From: Victivallaceae bacterium
GTDB taxonomy: Bacteria > Verrucomicrobiota > Lentisphaeria > Victivallales > Victivallaceae
Assembly (NCBI GenBank): GCA_016292515.1
Contig: JAEDIJ010000027.1
Span: 1-28,561, forward strand
DNA: 28,561 nt
Reading direction: 5' to 3'
Under the pieces are notes generated by a model that was not told the DNA's origin, ran no database searches, and was given only the letters and a program-made list of their open reading frames with translations. Position 1 is the first letter of the stretch. The number at the start of each line of letters is the position of its first letter. Shown in pieces: positions 7,785 through 14,997 of this stretch. Position numbers and translations under genes: made by a program.

Positions 7785-8097
7785 ACTGTTCGGACACTTC
7801 CGGTAAGGTGAAAACAACATTTTTTAGGGATTTTCGGGGTTTTGTTACTTTTTGTTGATATAAGACAAGGTGATTGTATTCTCTCCGAAACCACATCATT
7901 AAAATCCGTCCTTTACGTAAAAAACGGCGATTTTGAGCTCAAATCGGGTAAGGGACGTCGTCCTCCACCCGGAGAGAAAGAGAGAGGATTTTCGACAGAA
8001 AACCCCGGTTTGACACCCGGAATAGCGCCAGTTTACATTCTCTGTGGCAAACCTGTCTGTTGGTAAGGCTTTAAGGCTGAAATAGATAGGATATAAA
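7785..8097. other. Intergenic stretch with no gene recognised
   Basis: About 310 bases between the FGE terminator and the tRNA-Ala terminator. An imperfect palindrome lies at 7928-7946 (CGATTTTGAGCTCAAATCG). A TTGACA/TTACAT pair with a 17-nt spacer near 8011-8039 resembles a plus-strand promoter but leads to no gene. A 74-codon open frame here has no recognisable motif. Confidence 0.4.
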
Positions 8098-8130
8098 AGA
8101 AAAGAGCACTAACGTAAATCGTTAATGCTC
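8098..8130 (-). terminator. Terminator of the tRNA-Ala transcript
   Basis: On the minus strand, GAGCATTAACG (8130-8120) pairs with CGTTAGTGCTC (8114-8104) over a 5-nt loop with one G:U or mismatch, then TTTTCTTTTA. It lies just beyond the 3' end of the tRNA. Confidence 0.85.
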
Positions 8131-8143
8131 ATACATTTAATAC

Positions 8144-8220
8144 TGGTGGAGCAAAAGGGAGTCGAACCCTCGACCTCAACGTTGCGAACGTCGCGCTCTA
8201 GCCAACTGAGCTATTGCCCC
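8144..8220 (-). tRNA. tRNA-Ala (anticodon CGC)
   Basis: The complete cloverleaf reads on the minus strand. The acceptor GGGGCAA pairs with TTGCTCC, including the G3:U70 pair that marks alanine tRNAs. D arm GCTC/GAGC, anticodon stem CGACG/CGTTG with loop TTCGCAA (anticodon CGC at 34-36, reading GCG), T arm GAGGG-TTCGACT-CCCTT, discriminator A and an encoded CCA at 8146-8144. It reads GCG, a codon heavily used in the neighbouring chromosomal genes. Its 3' end faces the phage-like region, and tRNA 3' ends are common integration sites, but no att duplication is visible. Confidence 0.97.
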
Positions 8221-8232
8221 GTGATTGTTCTT

Positions 8233-8262
8233 ATAATATACTCAACTTTTTTTATTTTTCAA
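8233..8262 (-). promoter_or_regulatory. Sigma-70-type promoter of tRNA-Ala
   Basis: On the minus strand a TTGAAA -35 (8262-8257), an 18-nt spacer and a TATTAT -10 (8238-8233) lie about 12 nt before the tRNA 5' end. The -35 box overlaps the last codons of the upstream glycoside-hydrolase-like gene. Confidence 0.65.
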
Positions 8263-11044
8263 GCGATTTTTTCAAAATTATCAATGTTTTCGGCGCAACC
8301 GTCTGCGGCAAGACCCCGTTGAGCATTTCGGTTTTCCCCTGCGATGTCAGCGAATATGCCTCGTAGCCCGCAGGAATTTTCGCCGAAAATTCTTTCACCC
8401 CGTCCCAGAAGAAAAACGCCGCCGTTTTGTCGCTGATCCAACTCGTGCCGAATGGCGTTTCCCGGATATACGGCATCCCCCCCGCCAGAAGTTCGTTGAC
8501 CGGCCTGACAAAAGCAAGTTCTTCGTCGATCAGTTTCTGCGCCCCGACGAAGTCGTCGAAGTCGAAAACTTTGCCGTCCAGAAAGAGCGGTGTGAATATA
8601 TCGTACATCGCCAATCGGAAGTGATCGCAGCGGAAGCCCGCCGCGTCAATCTGCGCCCCCAGCATTGCAAATTCATTGCCGACGGGATCGTGGTAGTCGT
8701 TTTCACGGAAAATATATCCGTCCACCACGCAGGGATTCATCCCCTCCGTCACCACCCAGCCGCCGAAATCGAAGTGTTTGCGGAAAATTTTCATCTGTCC
8801 CGTCAGCGCGATCGGCGATTCCGCCGTCCCGAAATTGACGCCGCTTGCCGCCGCGCCCCCCATATCGTACCAGACGGAGCCGAGTCCCTGCTGAAACATC
8901 CCGTCGACCACGCCGAGATGCCATTTCACAAATTCAGGATGATTGACGTCCCCGATGCGGAAGTGATCGAAGTAGGTCGCGAGATTCCCCTTTTCGTCTT
9001 TCAAATACCATTCGGGATGTTCCAGCACGGTCGGCGAATCCCCCGGAGAATGGCAGCAGGCAAACCAGGTATAGCCTTTCATCCCGTATTTTTTCGGCAC
9101 GCCGAGATATTCCAAGACGTGATCTTCGGCAAACTGTTCCATTTCGGTCGGCACTTTGGTCAGCCGGAAAAAGTCATAGCCCGCCTTGGCGGCGAAATCG
9201 GCGACCGCTTCGACCTCCTCGTCGCTGCAAGTATTGCGGTGTCCCGCCACCGGACGCGCGAATGTTTCCGGAAATCCCTCCTTGGCGCGCAACATTTTGC
9301 GCTGAAACTGGTACATCGCCATCCAGTCGTCGTTTTGGTTGTATTTCGCATCCGCCGTCATCTGCCACAATACGGGCGTCGTCTGCGGCGCTTTTACCCT
9401 GCCGAAGCGGAAAATCATTTTGCCTTTGGCAAGTTCGCTCCCCTTGCTGACGCGGTATTCGCAACTCGTCGCCTGAACGCGGTCGACGAATTCCGAAAAG
9501 ACCGCATCTTTTCCTTCAAGATAGGTGAAAGGCTGTCCGTCGCCGAAAAATTCCCATCCCCCCGTGTCGGCATCGACTTTGCCCGTCATATCGTACTCGA
9601 CGTAGCCGCGCGGCAGCGTGTAGCAGGCGAAGCGGCGGAATTTCTGATTGCCGACATCGACCTGATAGGTGACGGAAATTTCCGACAGCAGATGACTGGG
9701 GAGTTTCGTCAGCGTGATCTGTTGACCGATGCCGTCGAAAACGCGACCGTCGATCTCGGCGCGTCCCGTGATGAATTTCCAAGTGTACGCGCTTCCGTCG
9801 TTGGCGACGACTTCGATCGTCGCCGCGTCTCCGCCGGAAAGTTTCGCCACTTTCCAGATCGCCGTCGAGCGGCGCGCCGAACGTTTGACGGCGACTGCTT
9901 CGGCGGTCAGGGAATCGACTTTATCCGCCTTTTTCGGAAAGGATATCCACGGCAACCGCATATTCCGGATATACGCTTTTTTTGCGCCGGGGTAGAAAAC
10001 GTCGACTTTGTTGCCGCGGACGACGATCTTATAGCCGTTGGAAAAATAAAAAGTATTGTCTTTCAACTCCACGCGCGCGGGCGTTTCTTTCATCTCAAAC
10101 GTCGGCGTTTTCAACTCGACTTCGGCGCGGGAGATCACTTTGGGCGTCAATTCCGGAATGTGTTTTTTCAGCGTCTTTTCGAGATCGACGTTCGCGTCGG
10201 TCGCCCCGAGCGCGGCGATCGCCGCGACGAGCCGCGACGCATACGCCCAGTTGCAAAGTTGACGCGACTGCGCCAGACGGTTGAATTCGGCATTCCAGTA
10301 GATCACCTTGCCTTTGCCGAAAGATTTTTCCGCGAGGTAGATGCCGACGGGATGATTGCCGGCATCGGTGATTTCAGAAAGCGTTTTCGCATTCTTTTTG
10401 AGCGCGACATTGCGAAATGAAGTGTAGATTTTCCACCTTTCGGGCAGTGCCGCAAAAAGCGTATCCGCAGGACGCCGCGCATAGTAATCACCGGGCTCGA
10501 TCATTTCCATTTCATCGGAAGAAACGCTTTTGCCGACCGGCATCAACGCGTCGGGAAGTTCGGGCGCGTGAAAGGTCAAAATCAATACGCCGCCCGCGGA
10601 AACGAATTTTTTCAATTTTTCCACGCGTTCCGGCGTGAAAAGTTTTTTCTGATTTTCCGGAGCGATCAGATTGACGAAAACGATCTTGTAGTGCGACAGG
10701 CGGTCGAATTCCGGCGTGATGCCGTCGAGCGGCACGGGTTCGCGCGGATCGTCGGGCGTGATCTTGATGCTCGCGCCGCTCAATCCGGCGAGGTAGACGC
10801 CGTTGAGGAGGTTGACGCGGTAGCCCGCCTTGATGAAAATTTTGGCGAAATCGTTGGCGAACCACGGCCGGCCGCCGCAGAGGAGGAGCATTTCCGGTCC
10901 CTTTCCGGTCGATACGGGACGGCGGTACATTCCTTCCAGCACTTGCCCTTTTTGGTAGAGTTCTTTCAACGCACTTTCATCGGGGGCGGCAAGAAGCCCC
11001 AGCGTCACGGCAAAGGTCAGCAAACAGGCGTAAAATGTTTTCAT
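8252..11044 (-). CDS. Large secreted glycoside-hydrolase-like protein
   Basis: This is a 930-residue exported protein. Residues 1-19 form a signal peptide (MKTFY then LLTFAVTLGLLAA). Residues of about 45-290 look like a class-I glutamine-amidotransferase-type flavodoxin fold (MLLLCGGRPWFANDFAKIF; KKFVSAGGVLILTF; GKGKVIYWN), often found in polysaccharide-degrading proteins. A beta-rich middle (about 300-580) resembles a galactose-binding or beta-sandwich region. The C-terminal 300 residues look like a TIM barrel with FRIGDVNHPEFVKWH and SVWYDMGG, reminiscent of clan GH-D alpha-galactosidase-like enzymes, followed by a small beta domain. The exact family and substrate were not recognised. It follows the AraC gene on the same strand by 88 bp, with an AGGAGG box before ATG 11044, so it is a likely target of that regulator. 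Confidence 0.75.
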   Translation of the reverse strand: MKTFYACLLTFAVTLGLLAAPDESALKELYQKGQVLEGMYRRPVSTGKGPEMLLLCGGRPWFANDFAKIFIKAGYRVNLLNGVYLAGLSGASIKITPDDPREPVPLDGITPEFDRLSHYKIVFVNLIAPENQKKLFTPERVEKLKKFVSAGGVLILTFHAPELPDALMPVGKSVSSDEMEMIEPGDYYARRPADTLFAALPERWKIYTSFRNVALKKNAKTLSEITDAGNHPVGIYLAEKSFGKGKVIYWNAEFNRLAQSRQLCNWAYASRLVAAIAALGATDANVDLEKTLKKHIPELTPKVISRAEVELKTPTFEMKETPARVELKDNTFYFSNGYKIVVRGNKVDVFYPGAKKAYIRNMRLPWISFPKKADKVDSLTAEAVAVKRSARRSTAIWKVAKLSGGDAATIEVVANDGSAYTWKFITGRAEIDGRVFDGIGQQITLTKLPSHLLSEISVTYQVDVGNQKFRRFACYTLPRGYVEYDMTGKVDADTGGWEFFGDGQPFTYLEGKDAVFSEFVDRVQATSCEYRVSKGSELAKGKMIFRFGRVKAPQTTPVLWQMTADAKYNQNDDWMAMYQFQRKMLRAKEGFPETFARPVAGHRNTCSDEEVEAVADFAAKAGYDFFRLTKVPTEMEQFAEDHVLEYLGVPKKYGMKGYTWFACCHSPGDSPTVLEHPEWYLKDEKGNLATYFDHFRIGDVNHPEFVKWHLGVVDGMFQQGLGSVWYDMGGAAASGVNFGTAESPIALTGQMKIFRKHFDFGGWVVTEGMNPCVVDGYIFRENDYHDPVGNEFAMLGAQIDAAGFRCDHFRLAMYDIFTPLFLDGKVFDFDDFVGAQKLIDEELAFVRPVNELLAGGMPYIRETPFGTSWISDKTAAFFFWDGVKEFSAKIPAGYEAYSLTSQGKTEMLNGVLPQTVAPKTLIILKKSLEK

Positions 11045-11132
11045 CGCAAATCCTCCTTATGCTATTAAACTACACCGTCTTTTGCCGAAGTAAAGGGGAA
11101 AATCGTGCTTTGAATGATAAAATTATGCCCCA

Positions 11133-11930
11133 TTACGAATTTTTATCTTTTTCCCGGTAGGCACGCGGCGAAACGCCGGAAAACTTCTTGAACGTGCGGG
11201 TGAAATCGATCGCCGACGCGAAGCGGCAGGTGAACTGGATCTCCTTGATGCGCATTTTGGTGCCGCGCAGCATTTCGGCGGCGCGGAGCATTCTTTCGCG
11301 GGCGAGGTATTCGCGCGGCGTGCGGTCGAATTTCTCCCGGAAAATACGCCGCAGATGATCGGAGGTGATCGAGCGGTCGCGCGCGATTTTCTCAAAATCG
11401 TAATCGGCAAAAGGTTCGCCGCGCAGTTGCGACGCGAGCGATTTCAATTCATAGGGGTCGGCGGCGCGGTCTTCGCCGCCGCGCACGGCGCGGAAACCGA
11501 GGGCGAGCATCGTTTCCATCAAAGCGACCATATCGGGGTGATTGAGGACGGGATCGCTCCGGTAGAGGCGCAGTAAATGAAGGAAACTTTCCGTCATTTC
11601 CACCTTGTCGACCGGATGAAACGAGCCGCCGGGAAACATCGCGTCGAGCGCATCGAGCATCCGGTTGCTCCGCGCTCCGGAAAAGTCGACGTAGAGATGT
11701 TCGATCTTTGCCCCGTCCTGCGGCACGAAGCGGAAACTCTCCCCCCCCTTGATCCAGAAGCATACGGGAGCGTCCAGTTGGATTTGCCGCCCCGCTCTTT
11801 CCAGCACGAGATGCCCGGAGGGGATGAATTCAAAGGAGTTGCTTTCCGTCACCATCGGTTCGGCGCGCCAGCCGTCGAGCCAATGGTGCAGAACAATGCG
11901 GAACTTCAAATCGTCGAAATAATTTTCCAT
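11133..11930 (-). CDS. AraC-family transcriptional regulator
   Basis: This 265-residue protein has an N-terminal cupin-like sensing domain (about 1-130) and a C-terminal pair of helix-turn-helix motifs (about 180-258): FEKIARDRSITSDHLRRIFRE, then TPREYLARERMLRAAEML, IKEIQFTCRFASAIDFTRTFK and FSGVSPRAYR, the AraC/XylS signature. It probably responds to a sugar. ATG 11930 is chosen because AAGGA lies 9 nt upstream and a promoter lies just before it. The longer frame starting at 12038 would run through that promoter. It is divergent from gdhA and upstream of the secreted hydrolase gene. The repeated 48-nt block in front of gdhA and the ceramidase-like operon is a candidate binding site. Confidence 0.92.
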   Translation of the reverse strand: MENYFDDLKFRIVLHHWLDGWRAEPMVTESNSFEFIPSGHLVLERAGRQIQLDAPVCFWIKGGESFRFVPQDGAKIEHLYVDFSGARSNRMLDALDAMFPGGSFHPVDKVEMTESFLHLLRLYRSDPVLNHPDMVALMETMLALGFRAVRGGEDRAADPYELKSLASQLRGEPFADYDFEKIARDRSITSDHLRRIFREKFDRTPREYLARERMLRAAEMLRGTKMRIKEIQFTCRFASAIDFTRTFKKFSGVSPRAYREKDKNS

Positions 11931-11949
11931 AATGATGTGTCCTTGTTTT

Positions 11950-11979
11950 ATCATAGCATCGGAATTTATTTTTTGCCAA
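11950..11979 (-). promoter_or_regulatory. Promoter of the AraC-family gene
   Basis: On the minus strand a TTGGCA -35 (11979-11974), an 18-nt spacer and a TATGAT -10 (11955-11950) lie about 20 nt before the ATG at 11930. It is back to back with the gdhA promoter; the shared 48-nt block lies between them. Confidence 0.6.
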
Positions 11980-11991
11980 TCGTTTTGATGA

Positions 11992-12040
11992 AAAATGTCG
12001 GCATTTGATAACACTTCCCCAAAAAATGCCAATTGCAAAC
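11992..12040 (+). promoter_or_regulatory. Conserved promoter block, copy 1 (upstream of gdhA)
   Basis: This 49-nt block matches one at 13520-13567. Shared elements in order are AAAATGTCG, TTTGATAACA, a second AAAATG about 31 nt after the first, and ATTGCAAAC at the end. The end overlaps the gdhA -35. Two AAAATG half-sites about three helical turns apart would suit a dimeric AraC-type activator bound next to RNA polymerase. Confidence 0.6.
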
Positions 12041-12060
12041 CAAAACGGCAAAATTATATT
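12033..12060 (+). promoter_or_regulatory. gdhA promoter
   Basis: A TTGCAA -35 (12033-12038), a 16-nt spacer and a TATATT -10 (12055-12060) lie 65 nt before the gdhA start. The leader then has a GACGGG/CCCGTC hairpin (12070-12097) before the GGAGG box. Confidence 0.55.
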
Positions 12061-12124
12061 AAAAAACACGACGGGAAACAAGGCATATCCGCCCGTCAAT
12101 TCAACCGTAAATGGAGGTAAAAAA

Positions 12125-13465
12125 ATGAATTCTTACGCAACCAAGGTTTTCGATCAACTCAAAGCGCAGACGCCGTGGGAGAGCGAGTTTCTCCAAAGCG
12201 TCGAGGAAGTTTTCAACTCGCTGGGCGACGTGCTCGACGCCGATCCCCGATACGAGGCGCACGGTATTCTCGAACGGCTGGTGACGCCGGAGCGGATCAT
12301 CTCGTTTGCCGTTCCGTGGGTGGACGCGCGCGGCAAAATTCACGTCAACCACGGATACCGCATCCAGTTCAACAGCGCGATCGGCCCTTACAAGGGAGGA
12401 CTGCGTTTTCACCCGAGCGTCAATCTTTCCATTCTGAAATTTCTGGGCTTCGAGCAGACGTTCAAAAACGCGTTGACCACGTTGCCGATGGGCGGAGGCA
12501 AAGGGGGCAGCGATTTCGACCCCAAAGGCAAAACCGAGCAGGAGATCATGAATTTCTGCAAGTCCTTTATGCGCGAATTATACCGTCATATCGGCCCTGA
12601 CACCGACATCCCCGCCGGAGATATCGGCGTCGGCGCGAGGGAGATCGGTTTCCTTTTCGGCGAGTACAAGCACCTCGCCAACCGCGTCTGCGGCGTCATC
12701 ACCGGTAAGGGCGCAAACTGGGGCGGTTCGCTGATCCGCCCGGAAGCCACCGGTTTCGGCGCGATCTACTTCGTCCGGCATATGCTCGCAAAAAACGACG
12801 AAGTGATTGAGGGCAAACGCATTGCGATCTCCGGATTCGGCAACGTCGCCTGGGGTGTCGCGCTCAAAGCGACGCAACTCGGTGCCAAGGTTGTAACTCT
12901 TTCCGGACCAGACGGTTTCATCTACGATGAAGCCGGTCTCGACGAGCAAAAGATCGCCTTTATGCTCCAATTGCGCGCCAGCGGAAACGACGTCGTCGCC
13001 CCTTATGCTGAAAAGTTTCCGGAGAGCCGTTTTTTCGCCGGACGCAAGCCCTGGGAGATCCCCGTCGATATCGCGATGCCCTGCGCGACGCAGAATGAAT
13101 TGCAAAAATCCGATGCCGACGCTTTGATCGCCAACAAAGTCCGCTACGTCGCCGAGGTGTCCAATATGGGATGCGCCGCGCAGGCGGTCGGCAGTTTCCG
13201 GCAAAACGGCGTCGTTTTCGCTCCGGGCAAGGCCGTCAACGCGGGAGGCGTCGCCGTTTCCTGTCTGGAAATGTCGCAGAATGCCGGTCACGTCAACTTT
13301 TCCGCGGATGAGGTCGACCGCAAATTGCAGGAGATCATGCGCAACATTCACGATAATTGCGTCTGCAATGCGGGAAAAACCGACGGTGTCATCGACTATG
13401 TCACGGGAGCCAACATCGCAGGTTTCAAGCGCGTCGCCGACGCGATGATCGCGCAGGGATTTTGA
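12125..13465 (+). CDS. gdhA: Glutamate dehydrogenase, hexameric, probably NADP-dependent
   Basis: It interconverts 2-oxoglutarate plus ammonium and glutamate. The 446 residues are the normal length for small hexameric bacterial GDH. Substrate and catalytic motifs are all present: PYKGGLRFHPS with Lys90, PMGGGKGGSDFDPKGK with catalytic Lys126, and IPAGDIGVG with Asp166. The Rossmann fingerprint ISGFGNVAWG lies near residue 238. The SGPDG segment at the end of the next strand is typical of NADP-using forms, so biosynthetic use is likely. ATG 12125 has a GGAGG box 8 nt upstream; the longer open frame from 12005 runs through the promoter. It stands next to an aminotransferase operon with a near-identical promoter, which suggests a role in glutamate supply. 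Confidence 0.96.
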   Translation: MNSYATKVFDQLKAQTPWESEFLQSVEEVFNSLGDVLDADPRYEAHGILERLVTPERIISFAVPWVDARGKIHVNHGYRIQFNSAIGPYKGGLRFHPSVNLSILKFLGFEQTFKNALTTLPMGGGKGGSDFDPKGKTEQEIMNFCKSFMRELYRHIGPDTDIPAGDIGVGAREIGFLFGEYKHLANRVCGVITGKGANWGGSLIRPEATGFGAIYFVRHMLAKNDEVIEGKRIAISGFGNVAWGVALKATQLGAKVVTLSGPDGFIYDEAGLDEQKIAFMLQLRASGNDVVAPYAEKFPESRFFAGRKPWEIPVDIAMPCATQNELQKSDADALIANKVRYVAEVSNMGCAAQAVGSFRQNGVVFAPGKAVNAGGVAVSCLEMSQNAGHVNFSADEVDRKLQEIMRNIHDNCVCNAGKTDGVIDYVTGANIAGFKRVADAMIAQGF

Positions 13466-13519
13466 GTTCCTCAAACCTTTCCCTGCCGCCGGCGGCGTCA
13501 AAACAGCGAAAATTCGCCA

Positions 13520-13567
13520 AAATGTCGATTTTTGATAACATTTATCGAAAAATGTAAATTGCAAACT
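13520..13567 (+). promoter_or_regulatory. Conserved promoter block, copy 2 (upstream of the ceramidase-like operon)
   Basis: This 48-nt block aligns with 11992-12040 with a single one-base gap. AAAATGTCG, TTTGATAACA, AAAATG and ATTGCAAAC are identical in order and spacing, and the intervening bases are partly different. Conservation of boxes with drift between them points to a regulator site rather than a recent copy. The end overlaps the -35 box of the operon promoter. Confidence 0.6.
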
Positions 13568-13588
13568 GCGGCAAAGGGGGATATGGTA
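13560..13588 (+). promoter_or_regulatory. Promoter of the ceramidase-like operon
   Basis: A TTGCAA -35 (13560-13565), an exact 17-nt spacer and a TATGGT -10 (13583-13588) lie 46 nt before the start codon at 13635. The weak boxes fit an activator-dependent promoter. Confidence 0.55.
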
Positions 13589-13634
13589 TGAGCGTGACGC
13601 AAATTCAGACACGCGAAAAAAGGAGGTTTTTGCG

Positions 13635-14996
13635 ATGAAAAAGACGATGACGATGCTCGCCGCGACGGTCGCGCTCGGCGCTTTTGCCGGATTGCGCGTC
13701 GGCGTTGCCGAAAAGGAACTTGAAATCCCGCTTTTTGCCGAACTTTACGGTTACGGTCCTTATTGCGAAAGGCGGCAGATGGAGATCCACGATCCCTTGT
13801 ACGTGCGCGCATTCTCCTTCTTTGACGGTGAAAAGCGCGCGCTCATCATCTACACCGACACTTGCAGCATCGACGATATGTACGCCAAGGAAATGCGCGG
13901 CAGGATCGCGGCGAAATACAAACTCGACCCCGACGGTATCGCCTTTGTCGCGACCCATACGCACAGTGCTCCGGCATTGAATTCGCGCAATGTCGTTTCG
14001 TCGGGCGTGCCCTCTCCCGAATTTCAGGAAACGTGGAAGCGCGCCGTGATGGAAACCGCAAAAAAGGCACTCGCCGACGAGGAGGAGATCGCCGAAGTGA
14101 CGGCGGGCAAGGCTCCGCTTGACAAACCCGTCATGCGCAACCGCGTCGAGCGCGAAAAAAACATCACCGACCCGGCGATCCGCTGGGTGAAGTTCCGCCG
14201 CGCCGACGGCAGTGTCAAACTTCTGATCCACAACCACGCCGGACACGGCATCTGCTGCAACGGTCCGTTGATGAAAGCCGTTTCCGCCGACTGGATGGGA
14301 TGCGCCAATCAGATGATCAAGGATCAGAAAATCGCCGAAATGCCGCTTTTCCTTCTCGGCGCATCCGGCGATATCAACCCGGTCGCGACCTGTCTGGACA
14401 CCGGAGATCAATTCGGCAACGAAAAAACGGCGACGCCTTATGTGAAATATCTCGTCGCCGACCTCGACAAAGGGGAAAAGATCGACGTTTCCAAAATCAG
14501 TTTCGCCCTCAAAAACGTCGAAGTACCGACCGTCCGCCAGAGTGCCGCCGAGTTGCGCGCCGACGCGCAGGCGTTGCGCGACACCGACAAACGGCTCGGC
14601 GCGCACTACTGGGAACGCAACGCCAACCGCCTCGACGAAATGGCGTATCTCGTCGATCACGGCATCAACTGCGGTTGCCGTCTGGATTTCCAGTTCATCA
14701 AGATCGGAGATTTCGGCATCTTTTTCGTCCCCGGCGAGCCTTACGTCGAATTCGGGATGGACTTGCTCAAACGCGCCAAGGTGAAGTACCCCCTGATCGC
14801 GACGGTCTCCAACGGCAACGGTGCCTACTTTTTCAGCGAAGCGATCGCGAAACGCTACCCGAATGCGATGAGCAAGGACAACAAGGTTTTCGGCTTCTAC
14901 GACATTTACCTTTATATGCACATGCACCGTTTCAAGTACGCCGACAACATCGGCAGTTTCGTCGTCGATCAACTTTTGAAATTGGAGGAAAAATAA
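13635..14996 (+). CDS. Neutral/alkaline ceramidase-like hydrolase, exported paralog
   Basis: A 453-residue member of the neutral/alkaline non-lysosomal ceramidase-like family (N-terminal catalytic fold). The likely zinc ligands are visible: VATHTHSAP near residue 108, HNHAGHG near 199, FVPGEPY near 363 and the Tyr of NGNGAYFF near 396. The family hydrolyses amide bonds in ceramides in some members, but most bacterial members are uncharacterised. Residues 1-19 (MKKTMTMLAATVALGAFAG) look like a signal peptide, and the mature part would begin LRVG, exactly where the neighbouring paralog starts. An AGGAGG box lies upstream. The last codons (..KLEEK, GGAGGAAAAA) also carry the Shine-Dalgarno of the next gene, one base downstream. 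The substrate is not known. Confidence 0.82.
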   Translation: MKKTMTMLAATVALGAFAGLRVGVAEKELEIPLFAELYGYGPYCERRQMEIHDPLYVRAFSFFDGEKRALIIYTDTCSIDDMYAKEMRGRIAAKYKLDPDGIAFVATHTHSAPALNSRNVVSSGVPSPEFQETWKRAVMETAKKALADEEEIAEVTAGKAPLDKPVMRNRVEREKNITDPAIRWVKFRRADGSVKLLIHNHAGHGICCNGPLMKAVSADWMGCANQMIKDQKIAEMPLFLLGASGDINPVATCLDTGDQFGNEKTATPYVKYLVADLDKGEKIDVSKISFALKNVEVPTVRQSAAELRADAQALRDTDKRLGAHYWERNANRLDEMAYLVDHGINCGCRLDFQFIKIGDFGIFFVPGEPYVEFGMDLLKRAKVKYPLIATVSNGNGAYFFSEAIAKRYPNAMSKDNKVFGFYDIYLYMHMHRFKYADNIGSFVVDQLLKLEEK

Positions 14997-14997
14997 G

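Noticed and set aside
7298..8100. Diversity-generating retroelement, because the FGE fold is a common variable target
   Set aside because: No reverse transcriptase, no template repeat resembling the end of the FGE fragment in the following 400 bases, and no accessory protein.
8144..8220. tRNA-Ala as the attachment site of the phage-like region
   Set aside because: No second copy of the tRNA 3' end was seen in the window, and the FGE fragment with its terminator lies between; it remains only a possibility.
8621..10420. 599-codon plus-strand frame
   Set aside because: It is a shadow antisense to the secreted hydrolase gene, whose own frame has a signal peptide, a Shine-Dalgarno and domain structure.
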